Positions 1 through 10,589 of a DNA stretch of 64,000 bases are shown one piece after another. The stretch is taken from NCBI GenBank assembly GCA_036346395.1, contig CM070594.1, positions 23,903,385 through 23,967,384 of the forward strand, in the 5' to 3' direction. Each line of letters starts with the position of its first letter. Position 1 is the stretch's first letter. Under the pieces are notes generated by a model, which had not been told where the DNA came from, did not search any database, and saw nothing but the letters and a program-made list of their open reading frames with translations. The position numbers were made by a program, and so were the translations under genes. This DNA comes from Hsuehochloa calcarea. Lineage: Eukaryota > Streptophyta > Magnoliopsida > Poales > Poaceae.

Positions 1-519
1 GCACTGAGATCACCTGATTTGGATTTACGGTTTAGGAGTTATGGTAGTTTTACCGCGACTGTCCAGGAGAGCTGACGAGAATTGGCAGATTGTCTTGTTT
101 GGCCATTATGAATTATTTAGAGGCCGAATCAGAAAGGCCACCCAAAATTAATATTGTATAGAATTCAGTAAGCTCTTCAAGTTGATAAAGAACATAATTT
201 TTATAGTTGGAAATCAAAAGTTATGGAATTTTTACCGCCTCTGTTTCGCTGACTGTCATATTGCAAAGACAGAAACTTTACCAGAATATAAGAACTAGTA
301 GGAGGCCGAATCAGGGGACTTTCCCAACTAGATTATTGTAGCTCATTTTTTCCTGATTCCAGAGAGTCCAAGATCACCCCGTTCCGAGTTGCGTAGTAAA
401 AGTTATGTTATTGTTAGCGCTACTGTCCGGTAGTCCTTTCTGCTAGACTGTCAGGAAGGTGGAGCAAAACCTGTATTCGAACCCTAGGTCTTTTGGAGTT
501 GGGTTAAGGGAAACGGACT
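1..519 (+). repeat. Partial X-like gypsy LTR fragment
   Basis: No coding sequence. The first ~130 bases closely match the X1 LTR from about 884 onward (same order: GAGATCA, TTACGGTTTAGGAG, TTTTACCGCGACTGTCC, GAGGCCGAATC). An AGTTATG word recurs at 37, 219 and 401, exactly 182 bp apart each time, in matching contexts (followed by T-rich sequence and CTGT). This is therefore the middle of an LTR, cut on the left by the window edge and on the right by the X1 LTR that begins at 520. It may be the older LTR into which X1 inserted; the other flank needed to test this is not visible. Confidence 0.7.
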
Positions 520-1615
520 TGTAATACCCCGGATTCAGATCGGGTAATTAGAAAAGCAGATGGGGAGGGAAAATTCAAACAAGAACTGAAATTTCCTGAA
601 TCGACGGGGTTTTCACGATCTTCGACACGACACTGGCCTGGGCGCAGCCAGGAGGGGCCCATGAGAGGGCCAACCAAGGGGGTTTTTCCTCATCCCCAAA
701 CCCTAGCCTATCCTCTCTCTCCCACTCCCCTCCCTGCCGCCACCCCCTCCTCCCCTCTCCAACCGCCGCCACCCTCCTCCCCGTCAGACGCGCGGACTTG
801 TTCGCCGATTTGGGTAAGTTCCGTACGTTTTCTGATCTTCCCACCTCTGAGAAAGTTGTATCCCTTGATCTTAGCTTTCTTTAGGCACTGAGATTATCTG
901 ATTTGGAGTTACGGTTTAGGAGCTATGAAGTTTTACCGCGACTGTCCTAGACAGCTGACGTGTTTTGGCAGATTTTCTTGTCGGGCCATTATGAATTACT
1001 TAGAGGCCGAATCTCGGGTTTTCGTCTTCTAGAGTTATGTTCCTGGTTTCCTTAGCTTTCTTTTGGCCCCAAGATCACGAGATTCCACGCTGTGGTTTAG
1101 GAGATATGAATTTTTTGACCGCACACTACTCTGTCTGTCAGAGATTTTGGAGACTGTCGGTTGCTCGTTGGTTTTGATCTAGTTACAGTCAGATTCAGAA
1201 CTCCCACCCAAATAGGTTATTGTAGCCCTTTAAATTATCTTTCCATGTTGACAAAAATAACCTCTATTGGATCAGTAGAATAAAAGTTACGTCATTTTCT
1301 TTACCACTGTTCAAATCAGGCAGATATCTCATTAGTGTTTTCAACTTGTTTAGGCCATGCTTTGGCGAATCGAGAACCCCGCCAACTAGAGTTTTGTAGT
1401 GTCATGCGTTAAGATTCATTGGGCACTAGTTTCGGGTCATTTCAATTCCAGATAATTAAATATGTTTTTCTCGCATCGCTGATCGAAGGGCTGAAATCGG
1501 GTCAATAGTTTATTTTCAATTCGGGTGCATGCGGTATATTGGGTAGTCAGAGATATTGTAGAACACCGTAGCAATGTATTTCCATGTTGTTCTTATTTCG
1601 GGAACACTTGTGTAG

Positions 1616-1680
1616 GCGGTGAGGCATCGCGTGTGGGAACACCTTCATTGCTTGCTAGCGCGTCGCAACGCGAAAGGCAA
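1616..1680 (+). other. Candidate 65-nt spliced leader exon in X1 LTR
   Basis: Preceded by CTTGTGTAG and followed by GTACATT, with a GTAAGT donor upstream at 814 and a TTATTTAG acceptor downstream ending at 2369. Equivalent segments of 60-65 nt with the same flanks are found in X2, X3, X4, Y1 and Y2 LTRs. The sequence shows the signals; that they are used is inference. Confidence 0.45.
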
Positions 1681-1982
1681 GTACATTGAATCCTTTACAT
1701 TGATAAATGATGTGTTTGTGTTCATGCTAATGTTTCTATGATTCATGTTTTCAATCAACGGTTACTCAACATTCATATTCCAAAGAGCAAAATCGCATAT
1801 TAACTTGTGGTGTTTTCAATTGAATGCATGATAATATGATGTATACGTGCATGTCCTTGCACTTGTTCATGATGTTGATATGTTTCAAATTGATAATTGA
1901 GAAAAGATGATGACATTCATATTACTTGCTTCATTCCATTTGTACATGCTTTAATTTTCGTCCACGGGAGTGGAATTTTGAA

Positions 1983-2105
1983 AGACCCATCAATTCCAAA
2001 GATGGGCATTTGAAAGACCCATCAATTCCAAAGATGGGCATTTGAAAACCCATCAATTGCAGAATGGGTACGTGTGATCCACCATTCCAATGTGGGCCAC
2101 GTTGG
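1983..2105 (+). repeat. Tandem mini-hairpin repeats in X1 LTR
   Basis: Two near-identical ~33-bp units built around CCCATCAATTCC...GATGGGCA, then a third degenerate unit and a CCACCATTCCAATGTGGG unit. Each unit pairs with itself (CCCATC with GATGGG; CCAC with GTGG). The same array is present in every X LTR, for example 32697-32820 and, reversed, 5339-5455. Confidence 0.75.
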
Positions 2106-2692
2106 ACACCGTATGAAACGCTCTTCATACGGTAACTTTAAGTGAACACCGACGGGTGTTACACTCGCTATACCGGTATAAGCTGTGATTAGTCCATTCC
2201 TTGATGCATTCTTTCATTCCATCCATTCATGTATTCATTCCATTCAATCATGTATGTGGTGCAAGATTTGTTCATAATTCAATTGAATTGATTTATCCAC
2301 TATTTGATTGATTATTCTAATATGGTACTTGCTGAGTTTCGACTCACTCTTGCTTTCAATGTTATTTAGGTGATCCACCCTGATGTTGATGATTTTGGGA
2401 AGGGAGTAGACCAACACGCTGCAACACGTAACATTACTCGATAATTTTCATTAATGGTTTCAACTTTGATATTCCTTGATGAGAGAAGGATCAGATATAA
2501 TGTTTAAACTTCATGTCATGTCGTTCCATGATTAGTTTCTTGATTATTCGCCACTGATGTATTGGCTGCTTTCACCTCGTTATCCTGTTATTGATATTTG
2601 GATAGATGCATATTGAATCTTATTCCGTAAATTGTTCATATGTTGTATCATTAGGTGGCATCTTGGCTTCCGAATAGCCAGGGTGTTACAGT

Positions 2693-2704
2693 TGGTATCA
2701 GAGC
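2693..2704 (+). other. Primer-binding site (X1)
   Basis: TGGTATCAGAGC two bases after the LTR end: the sequence complementary to the 3' end of initiator tRNA-Met used for minus-strand priming by plant LTR retrotransposons. Confidence 0.92.
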
Positions 2705-4437
2705 GGGCTTTAGGTCCGTGGTTCATTCAAATATATTAAATTGACACACTGTGCACACTAGGAGGGTTTGGGTAAACTATTGCTTCCGCATTTCGATTGT
2801 GGTGGCACGAGTAATGAGTCGTTGTTAAATTGTTTTGTGCTATGATGTGTTAATCCACGATATGATGTGTTAACCTCTATCTATGAAATTATTCTATGAT
2901 TGCCATGAGATGATCCAATATATATACATATTTATATTCATAATTGATTGCATTAGTTATGCGTTTCGTAGCGGACGTCGAGAAGTTGAGTTCGTGGTTG
3001 TTGTCCCGGTTTTGCTGTGCTACACCACTTGCTTGTGGAATAAAATTAGAGAAGTTCTTACCTCTGCTCCATAAGCTCGTGTTGAGCATGAGCTCTTTGA
3101 TGAACTTGTCGCCTTTCTAGAACCGTATCCGGTTTCTCGTTGTAGTTTCGCGCTCGTGAATTTCTTTTGAATTTGGAGTTTTAATGAAATAGCAAGCTCC
3201 CGTAGGTTTCTGACCGTTCTTTGAACCAGTTAGGGTTCTTTTGATTCTTGTGAAATTTCTGCTCCACGTGGGCATAGTTCCATTACAAGATTTATCTTTT
3301 CACAAAGACTGCTTTACCTGTTGGGGAAATTTAACTCATTCGCTCGCTTGGAATCTCAGTGATTGGAAGACTTCTTTTGCAAGTTCTTTATTAAGTGTGT
3401 ATTGATCTTGCATATTTCTCTAGGGATGCTTTAGTAAGTCGCTCTCTTGATTTTCGAATTTGACAAATTCTTGTCCGGTGGTGATTGATGAATTTCTCTT
3501 GGGTTCATGATTCTTGGTAGACGAGTTTAAGTAGGCCTTTAATGGTACTCAAAACATTATCGTTTTTGATTGTTGAATTGCTTTTACTACGAGTGATCTT
3601 TGTAAATTGGCAACATTGATATTTCCATGGTTGTTCCTTCTTTCTCATTGGAAAAGAGCGACCCAATTACTCGTTTGATAATTTGCATAATGAGAGTTCC
3701 TGTTGCAAGTTCGTTAACATGAGAAAGCATTGGTTCCATGTATTTCTCTTGGATCTCTCCGCTTGTTGAAATTTGATATATCTCTTTCCCGAAGAAAAAT
3801 GTTAAAACCATTTGTGGTGCTGGGTTGTGATTAAGTCGGAAGTTGAAAAAAAATTGTGGGCTTCGGGTTTCTATTGGACCCTAGGGGTTTTCAAAACAGT
3901 TCTTGTCTTTTGACTGCTGAGCTCCCTTTACTACTTGTGAACGTGATTGTTGACAGGATCGTTCTCTTTTTGATAGCCTCATCCTTTTTGTTGATAGAGG
4001 CAACTTGGTTATCTATTGGGCATTTCGGAGAATGGGAATTTTCTTTCACAAAGATCATTGAAGAAATTTTGACTATGTTCATTTCCTTTGGAATATTTAG
4101 AGTGTTGGAGTTTAGAACCTCCCTTTGAAAAAGAAAAGTGTCGCAACCCTTTGTCAGGTTTTCTGTTGTTTTGTGAGGGGTTGTGAGTAAATAATCTATG
4201 AGTTCAAGTTAGATTATTAGCGTGATGCATAATTTATCTTGACCGATGTCCCAATAGCGTAACTGGTTAGCTAGATCTACCTAATTTTTTTTTGGCTGGC
4301 TAATATTGTTGGAATCTTATGCTTTTGCCACATTGAGATTTCTAGCTTTCAAGTCAGTACCTTCTTCTCATTTGAAGTTTGATCTTCTTCTTGTGCGGGT
4401 CATGTGACCTCAACTGTGGACTCCACTTATGTTCAAT
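2705..4437 (+). repeat. X1 interior, non-coding
   Basis: No gag, protease, RT or integrase motif in any frame. The sequence parallels the X4 interior from 33396, including the (AT)n tract (short here at 2923-2938), a TTGCAAGTTC repeated phrase, and a region where both copies keep a short ORF in the sense frame (3856-4128 here). Around 2960-3040 a run of CGT/GTT codons after ATGCGTTTCG might be a decayed arginine/glycine-rich gag start like the one at 63963, but this is weak. Confidence 0.6.
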
Positions 4438-4763
4438 TGTGGATGGATGATGATGGTTACAGTTGTTTATGTTCTTGTATTGCTAAATGTACTTTGCTGA
4501 GTCTTGGACTCACTCTTGCTGTTACTGTGTTTTTAGGTACCCCGTTTGTGGACGGCATGCATGGGAGGGAGTAGATTTATGCTTGGATGCACATTGGCAC
4601 AAACCAATTCTCCATTGAATAAACAAATTGAATGATAGTTTAGAATTTGAGTAAACCTCTTAAGGTTTCTTATATTTATGCTTTATAACTTGGATAATTT
4701 TTATGGACATGCTTTAGATTGTGCATTTGGATAATTGTTTATTCCTATTGTTAGCTGTGCAAA
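4438..4763 (+). repeat. Y0: 3' part of a Y-type LTR, left piece
   Basis: Contains the LTR phrase TTTGCTGAGTCTTGGACTCA, then CTTGCT, a T-rich tract and TTTTTAG at 4532-4536, as in the Y1 LTR at 27301-27343. It continues after the X2 insertion at 14002 and ends GGGGTGTTACA at 14117. Its 5' part is missing because of the junction near 4437. Confidence 0.65.
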
Positions 4764-4768
4764 CCCCC

Positions 4769-6892
4769 TGTAACACCCTGACTATAAGGAAGTCAAGATG
4801 TCACCTACAATCACTACTCTTCAAATGAATAACATCAAATCGCATAAAAAAGTGAAGCGAGTATTATGAATATATGGAAACAAGCATTCATCCTCAAGTC
4901 TTAAGCAACGAAATGGAAGTAAGCATTCAAAGAAGATATGGTAAACACGGCCATGTTGGCTTATTACAATGCAACTCAAATCATAATCAATGATATTAAA
5001 AGTCCTCAAATTGTTTGATATAATATAGTGAGTGCATCGTGATGAACTACCCTCCACAAGATCATTCTTCCTTGTCATTTACCTAAATAAGACAATAAAG
5101 CAAGAATGAGCCAAAGACTCAAACAAGCAATCAGTATGTAACAATCAAGCATACAATGATCAGTATATCACAAACATAATTTGAACAACTACTGGACACA
5201 AATTTATGAATGGATGAAGTGGAATGGTGCATTGAAGGAAATGGACATAATGCAGCATATACCGGTATAGCGAGTGAAGCACCCGTCGGTGTTCACTTAA
5301 AGTATTCGTATGAAGAACGTTTCATACGACTGTCCAACATGGCCCACATTGGAATGGTGGACTCACGTAACGTGGCCCACATTGGAATGGTGGACTCACG
5401 TACCCATCTTGGAATTGATGGGATTTCAAGTGCCCATACTGAAATTGATGGGTCTTACCAAAAAATAATGTATGCATGTCATGATGATCACATGTCAATA
5501 TTGAATAGTAATCATAAATGAAAAGAACACATGGCATTCATCTACAAATACGAACAAATGTAAACATTCATTCACACGTCATACATGACATCAAACATTG
5601 AATACAAATTACTTGCTCGCACACATTACAACAGGTTGGGAGGTAATTGAGATACCCTCCACTCACCGCTTCACCGCCTACAATATAAAATAATCGAAAT
5701 GAGGACAAGCGAGTATGGAAAGGCTACACGTGTCCTCCCTCCATCTCTAACCAAACTAACCCAATAAAAGTTCAATTTGATCAATTTACCCAAACATTTC
5801 AATTATTACTAATCTGGCAGTTTTACTAGAAAATTCACCAATAAAAAACCGTCAGTCCAAAAGACCTGAAACCAGTGCTCAAATTTTCTTAACTTAACTG
5901 GCTACAAAACTCTAGTTGATGGTAAACTCTAATTCGGCCATTACAGAGGTCTAACCATCCATTGAAAAACTACAACTGCAGTCTGCCCAGAAATCTGAAC
6001 AGCCCTAAAGAAAAAGCTCTAACTTTTAAACCACTGATCCAAATAAAGTGATTTTTATCAGCCTGGAAACATGGTGAAATTATCTTAAAAAACTTAGTTG
6101 GGTGGCCGACCTGATTCTGACTCTAACTAGATCAAAACCTAGGTGCAACCGACTATACCCATCAGTTCTGACAGACAGACCAGCGCGTAGTAAAACAGCC
6201 ATAACTTTTAATCTACTGGGTGAAAATTTGTGATCCAGGTGCTAAAAGAAAGCTAATGAAATAAGGAACAAAACTCTAGAAGGCGAGAACATCCAATTCT
6301 GCCTCTAAGACACCCAAAACCGAGTTGCAACATACTGTACAGAACCGATCTACTAACAGAGATTACGCGATACTACCAAACACATGGAATCGACAACTCT
6401 AACGCAATCAAACAGCGATGGGGTCTCTCGTTACCCTTGTAGACCCGAAGAACGACGAGGAACAACTTCCCAAAGCCTTCCCCTCTCCTTCTTTGGCCAG
6501 CCCCAAATCAGCGACCGCTGAAGCCCGCGAAGGAAGAACCAAGGTGAAGACATGGAGGATCGGGAGTGCAGCTCTGTGGAACACCAATGGCGGCCACCAC
6601 CGGAGGAGGAGGCGCCTAGGAGGAGGTGCTGCGCCGTGAGGAAGGGGAGGGGAGAGGAAGTGGCGGCTTGGGGAGGGAGGAGAAGGAGTTAGGGTTTTGG
6701 GGGAAGTGGTGCCCCCTTTTGGCCTATTGGCGGCCACCACATGGGCCGGCCCCTCATGGGCCACTGGTCGCGCTGCGCGCCCAGGTTGTCCGCACAATAA
6801 CAAATAACCCCAAGATTGGAACTTTCCGATGAAAACAATCTCGCTACTCTCTCCGACCTCTTTCTTTCTACCGAATATTTAGGAGTATTACA
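4769..6892 (-). repeat. X2 3' LTR
   Basis: Plus-strand ends TGTAACACCC and GTATTACA. Nearly identical to 11870-13996 throughout. Contains 182-bp units (CATAACT at 6200, TCTAACT at 6018), the candidate exon (5613-5677), a hairpin with arms CGTATGAA/TTCATACG (5307-5328), the palindrome TATACCGGTATA (5258-5269) and a GC-rich leader at about 6420-6800. Short ORFs in the leader are chance. Confidence 0.93.
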
Positions 6893-6922
6893 GTCTACCC
6901 CTTAACAGATTCGACTCGAATC
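6893..6922 (-). other. X2 polypurine tract and adjoining inverted repeat
   Basis: On the minus strand the purine run TAAGGGGTAGAC abuts the 3' LTR start, giving the plus-strand primer. Immediately upstream is an inverted repeat, GATTCGA-G-TCGAATC (plus 6908-6922). X3, X4 and Y1 have the same arrangement with slightly different arms. Confidence 0.8.
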
Positions 6923-6925
6923 TAA

Positions 6926-8495
6926 TCAACGATCCAACAGAGAGAAATAAATACCGAAATTACAACTTAAACAATTTACCTTAAACGAATGTGTCGGGTA
7001 TTGCTCTCTCATGCGGGACTCCAACTCCCAAGTGGCTCTCTCTCGATCGATGCGACCAAAGAACTTTGACATACTTGTGGTCTTATTCCTCGTAACCCGC
7101 TCGATTCTTCTAATATCTTCACCGGTCGGGACTCAAGGTAAGGTCTTGCTCGACAATCAAAGGCTCCAAAGGAATGACATGATCCGGGTCTCTCGTAAAC
7201 TTTCTAAGCATCGAAACATGGAACACGCTAGAACCCCACTCATAGAATCGGGAAGGTTCAAGCGGTAAGCTAGCTTCCCAATTCGTACACGATTGGGAAG
7301 GGTCCAACATACCTTGGACTAAGCTTTCCTTTGGTGCCAAACGCACTACGCCTTTAGATGGCGATACTCTCAACAGAACTTCGCCCCACCTCAATTCCAA
7401 ATCTCGCTTCGACATCAACAGAGCTCTTACGCCGGCCAGGGCACCAACAAATTCGCTAACCTCTCGCCACTCTAGCCATCGTCTGCTGAACCCGGTCGGG
7501 ACCCAAGATCGCCCGCTCTCCAACCTCATCCCAAAGACAACGGGATCGCACTTACGCCCATAGAGAACCTCGTATGGTGCGGCTCGAATCATGGAATGAC
7601 AATCTGTTGTTATAAGCAAACTCGCCAAGGCTAAATGCTCTTCCCAATTACCTTTCCAGATAAAACACAACACCGAGCATGTCTTCTAAAGTCCGAATGG
7701 TGCGCCAGATCGCCCATCTGTCTGGGGATGAAAGGCTGTGCTAAGACGGAGTTGTGTACCCAATGCACTCTGCAAGCTTTCCCAGAATTTGGAAACGAAC
7801 TTGGTGTCTCGGTCAGAAACAATGGTCTTTGGCACTCCGTGCAAACGCACAATTTCTCGTACATAAAGAGGAGCCAAATCGCTTGCCGAATTGGTTGTAC
7901 GAATAGGAATGAAATGTGCAGACTTACTGAACCGGTCCACAATTACCCAAATAGCATCCTTTCCTCGCTGAGTGCGAGGTAAACCAACCACAAAATCCAT
8001 AGATATATCGTCCCATGGCCAAACTGGTACCTCCAAGGGTTGCAACAGTCCTGCTGGTCGCTTGTGCTCAGCCTTGACCCGCTGGCACACCCCACATGAA
8101 GCCACATACTGTGCGATATCAATTTTCATCCGTTTCCACGTAAACTTTTCTTTAAATCTTTGTACATCTTGGTCTCCCCAGGATGTACGGTATAAGGAGT
8201 ACGATGGGCCTCTTTCAAAATCTCCAATTTAACCTGAGACTCCTGTGGCACACAAAGGCGCCCTTTAAATCGCAAAGAATCAAATTTGTCCACACTGAAG
8301 TGACCCTGCTTGCCCTCAGCGCAACGCTTCCTCACTCGTTGGAACATCTGATCTTGCTGTTGTGCTACTCGCACCCGATCCGGAAGGGCTGACTCTAAAA
8401 TCAACTGAGTCTCGGTCTGTGCGGTACCCGCAAAGTAGAAAGAAATATCCATACGCTCAAAGTCAGCAATAAGACAACTGAGGATAGGAGGTGTC
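6926..8495 (-). pseudogene. X2 integrase with C-terminal chromodomain-like tail
   Basis: Integrase inserts the cDNA into the host chromosome. In order on the minus strand: an HHCC-type region (HPGETKMYKDL, then CGVCQRVKAEHKRP); the catalytic core with the first Asp in SMDFVVGLP (7995-7997) and the second in VSDRDTKF (7812-7814); FHPQTDG at about 7716; APYEVLYGRKC; FHVSMLRKF; and a tail VKVLW...ATWELESRMREQYP ending near 6985. The reading frame changes near 8129, 7686 and 7119. The expected catalytic Glu about 35 codons after the second Asp falls exactly at the 7686-7710 break and cannot be read. The tail resembles the chromodomain of plant chromoviruses, which directs insertion into heterochromatin; that role is inferred from the family. 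Confidence 0.82.
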
Positions 8496-8860
8496 GCCTT
8501 GCGACTCAAGGCATCGGCTACCACATTAGCCTTGCCGGGATGGTACTGAATAGTAAGATCATAGTCCTTGATCAACTCTAGCCATCTCCTCTGTCTCAAG
8601 TTCAAGTCCTTCTGGGTAAAGATGTATTTCAAGCTCTTGTGGTCAGTGAACACATCACAAGATTCGCCATACAAATAATGACGCTAGATCTTCAAAGCAT
8701 GAATCACTGCAGCAAGCTCTAGATCATGGGTGGGATAATTCTGTTCATGCTTCTTCAGCTGTCTCGATGCATAGGCAATCACTTTACCATCCTCGCATGA
8801 GTACACAACCAAGTCCAACTATGGACGATCTCGAATAGATAGTGAATCTCTTCCTGTGCT
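8495..8860 (-). pseudogene. X2 RNase H domain
   Basis: RNase H removes the RNA strand during reverse transcription. Visible motifs on the minus strand: GKVIAYASRQLKKHEQNYP, THDLELAAVIHALK, VFTDHKSLKYIFTQ, QRRWLELIKDYD, and the terminal YHPGKANVVADALSR typical of gypsy RNase H. The catalytic Glu (DLELAA) and Asp (FTDHKS) are seen; the first Asp lies in a damaged stretch near 8840. A TAG stop (plus 8684-8686) interrupts the domain where related copies carry Trp, a change at a CTGG/CTAG site. Continues directly into integrase. Confidence 0.82.
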
Positions 8861-9089
8861 CGGGAAGAGTAAGAATTGGAGCGATCACTAATCTATCTTT
8901 CAAAGAGCAAAATCTGCGCCACAAGCATCGGACCATCGAACCTAACACCTTTCGTGTCAACTCGACATCGGTTTAGCAATGGTTGAAAACCCTCCACAAA
9001 CCGCCGGTAATAACCACTAAACCCTAAAACTCCTTACTTCTTTAACATTGGTTGGTCTCTTCCACTCAACCACCGCCGAAATCTTACTA

Positions 9090-9842
9090 GGATCAATCAA
9101 ATACCCTTCTGATTAATAACGTGACCCAAAAATCCAACTTCAGAAATCCAAAACTCACATTTCTTCAGCTTGGCATAGAATTGATTCTCTCTTAAAGTTT
9201 CAAGTACCAACCGCAAATGGTGGGTGTGATCCTCCTCTGTCTTGGAATAAATCAAGATATCATCTATGAATACCACAACGAAATCATCAAGGTATTGATG
9301 CAAGATATCGCTCATGGCTTCCATGAAAATCGCAGAGCATTCGTTAGTCCAAAAGACATAACTTTATACTCATAATGACCATACTCGTAGAGAAAGCCGC
9401 TTCTCAATATCCCGCCACGAACTCGAATCGATTATAACCCGATCGAGATCAATCTTAGAAAATATCTTAGCTCCTTTCAACGGGTCGAAAAGGTCATCAA
9501 TGCGAGGCAAAGGATATTTGTTCTTCACCGTCGCCTGATTAAGCGCCCGATAATCTATGCACATACGCCAGCTGCCATCTTTCTTCTTTATAAAGAGAAT
9601 AGGCGCTCCCCAAGGCGAACGCTCCGCTGAATCATACCTTTGGACAGCAGGTCGTCCAATTGTTTCTTCAATTCTTCCTGAAATGGCCGAGCCAAACGGT
9701 AAGGAGACTTGGACAACGGCCGAGTTCCCGGAACAAGATCAATCCGGAACTCCACTTTCCTCACCGGAGGCATTCCGGGAAGTTCTATAGGAAAGACATC
9801 GGAAAACTCCTTCACAACTCGAATCTCCTCAATACGCTGCAA
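9090..9842 (-). pseudogene. X2 reverse transcriptase
   Basis: Copies element RNA into DNA. N-terminal part FSDVFPIELPGMPPVR and YRLARPFQEELKKQLDDLL (9842-9600), then CIDYRALNQATVKNKYPLP and FSKIDL (9564-9400), then FVVVFIDDILIYSKTEEDH with the metal-binding FIDD box at 9259-9270, then KKCEFWISEVGFLGHVI. These are RT motifs in the right order for Ty3/gypsy. Frame changes occur near 9590 and 9340-9370, and the region 8870-9090 to RNase H is also broken. Without those breaks this would be one polyprotein with protease upstream. Confidence 0.87.
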
Positions 9843-10095
9843 AGAATCAGTCTTTTCATTGAGGGAGCAAAGTAATCCGATGGTCGATGCACGACGGCTA
9901 GGGAATAGATTAGCCAGAACAAATACCGAATCAGACGGTGCGGCTCGAATACCGATTCTTCACCTAAGGAGCTAGCAAGGTCACCGCCTTCCGTAAACAA
10001 CAAATCTTGGCACGGTATTGGAATAACCATCCATACCTGTGATAACATCGAATGGTGCCAATTGAATAACCATAAGATTCGCAGTGAAAACCTCA

Positions 10096-10374
10096 TCATC
10101 TATCAAGATAGAACAACGGACAGACGGTAGAGTTAGAAATAAGTCCTCCTGGGGAGCTGACTACCACTGACTCAGAAATAAGCTGAAAACTCAAACCCAC
10201 TTTTCTAACAAACTCCAAAGACACGAACGAGTAAGTAGCCCCCGAATCAAACAAGACAAAGGCATCATGCGAATCAACAAGTAAAGTACCATCACCACAT
10301 CGGGACGCCCAAGGTCTCAGGGTGGGCATGGCGTAAACCCCCGATGCACGGCAGTAAGACGCACCAACACTCAA
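10096..10374 (-). pseudogene. X2 aspartic protease
   Basis: Processes the Gag-Pol polyprotein. The segment has the retropepsin signature LFDSGATYSFVS with the catalytic Asp at plus 10246-10248, followed by VRKVGLSF and VVVSSPGG. Open for about 92 codons. It lies between the gag zinc knuckles and RT as in other gypsy elements; the stretch 9850-10090 linking it to RT is in other frames. Confidence 0.82.
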
Positions 10375-10589
10375 GGCGTCGGAAAGCGGAAACAGCCATT
10401 ACCGGAGGAACAAACGACGGAGGGGCGATGGTGCGGGATTCCAATAGAACCTCGCAGAGGCGCGGAGTGAAAGCCGCAGTGGACCCCATGCCGAGGGTAC
10501 TGTGGTGCAGAACCGCCGCCGTCTGAATCAACCTCTGTGGAAGCCGGAGGAAGAAGCTGCCTGGGAAGGCTTCCCATTTGATGATACTA

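Larger units (their letters stand above)
520..2690 (+). repeat. X1 5' LTR
   Basis: About 2.17 kb, bounded by TGTAATACCC and GGGTGTTACA and followed two bases later by the PBS. Order of parts: a short 5' region; a pyrimidine- and CCGCC-rich leader (about 660-800); a perfect GTAAGT at 814; degenerate 182-bp units marked at 921, 1102 and 1285; a splice-acceptor-like TGTAG at 1611-1615; a 65-nt candidate exon; tandem mini-hairpins (1983-2105); the palindrome TATACCGGTATA (2169-2180); and a branch-point/polypyrimidine/AG signal (2331-2369). The LTR plays promoter, leader and terminator roles for the element. Short ORFs in the GC-rich leader are not credible genes. Confidence 0.85.
520..4437 (+). 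mobile_element. X1: truncated gypsy element (LTR, PBS, partial non-coding interior)
   Basis: Begins with an LTR (TGTAATACCCCGG) and a primer-binding site, then an interior homologous to the start of X4 (from 33396) and, in reverse, to the end of X3. Similarity to X4 can be followed to about 4437 (a shared phrase GTGGACTCCAC(T/C)TATG). There it jumps into the 3' part of an unrelated Y-type LTR. The rest of X1, including its 3' LTR, is missing. No gag or pol domain is visible. Probably a non-autonomous copy truncated by deletion or recombination. Confidence 0.7.

Noticed and set aside
575..891. Pro-rich and Gly-rich ORFs that look like a plant first exon
   Set aside because: Located in the X1 LTR leader; equivalents occur in every X LTR with different frames. 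Treated as untranslated leader.
2693..2704. tRNA-like match
   Set aside because: Only the 12-base complement of the tRNA-Met 3' end: primer-binding sites, not tRNA genes. No cloverleaf is present.
3856..4128. 90-codon hydrophobic ORF with membrane-like segment
   Set aside because: T-rich interior of X1; the homologous frame in X4 has stops. Kept only as a low-interest conserved-ORF note.
6408..6803. ORFs on both strands in the X2 LTR leader (also 13472-13831)
   Set aside because: Same GC-rich leader in both LTRs, but the reading frame is not kept between the two near-identical copies and there is no domain.
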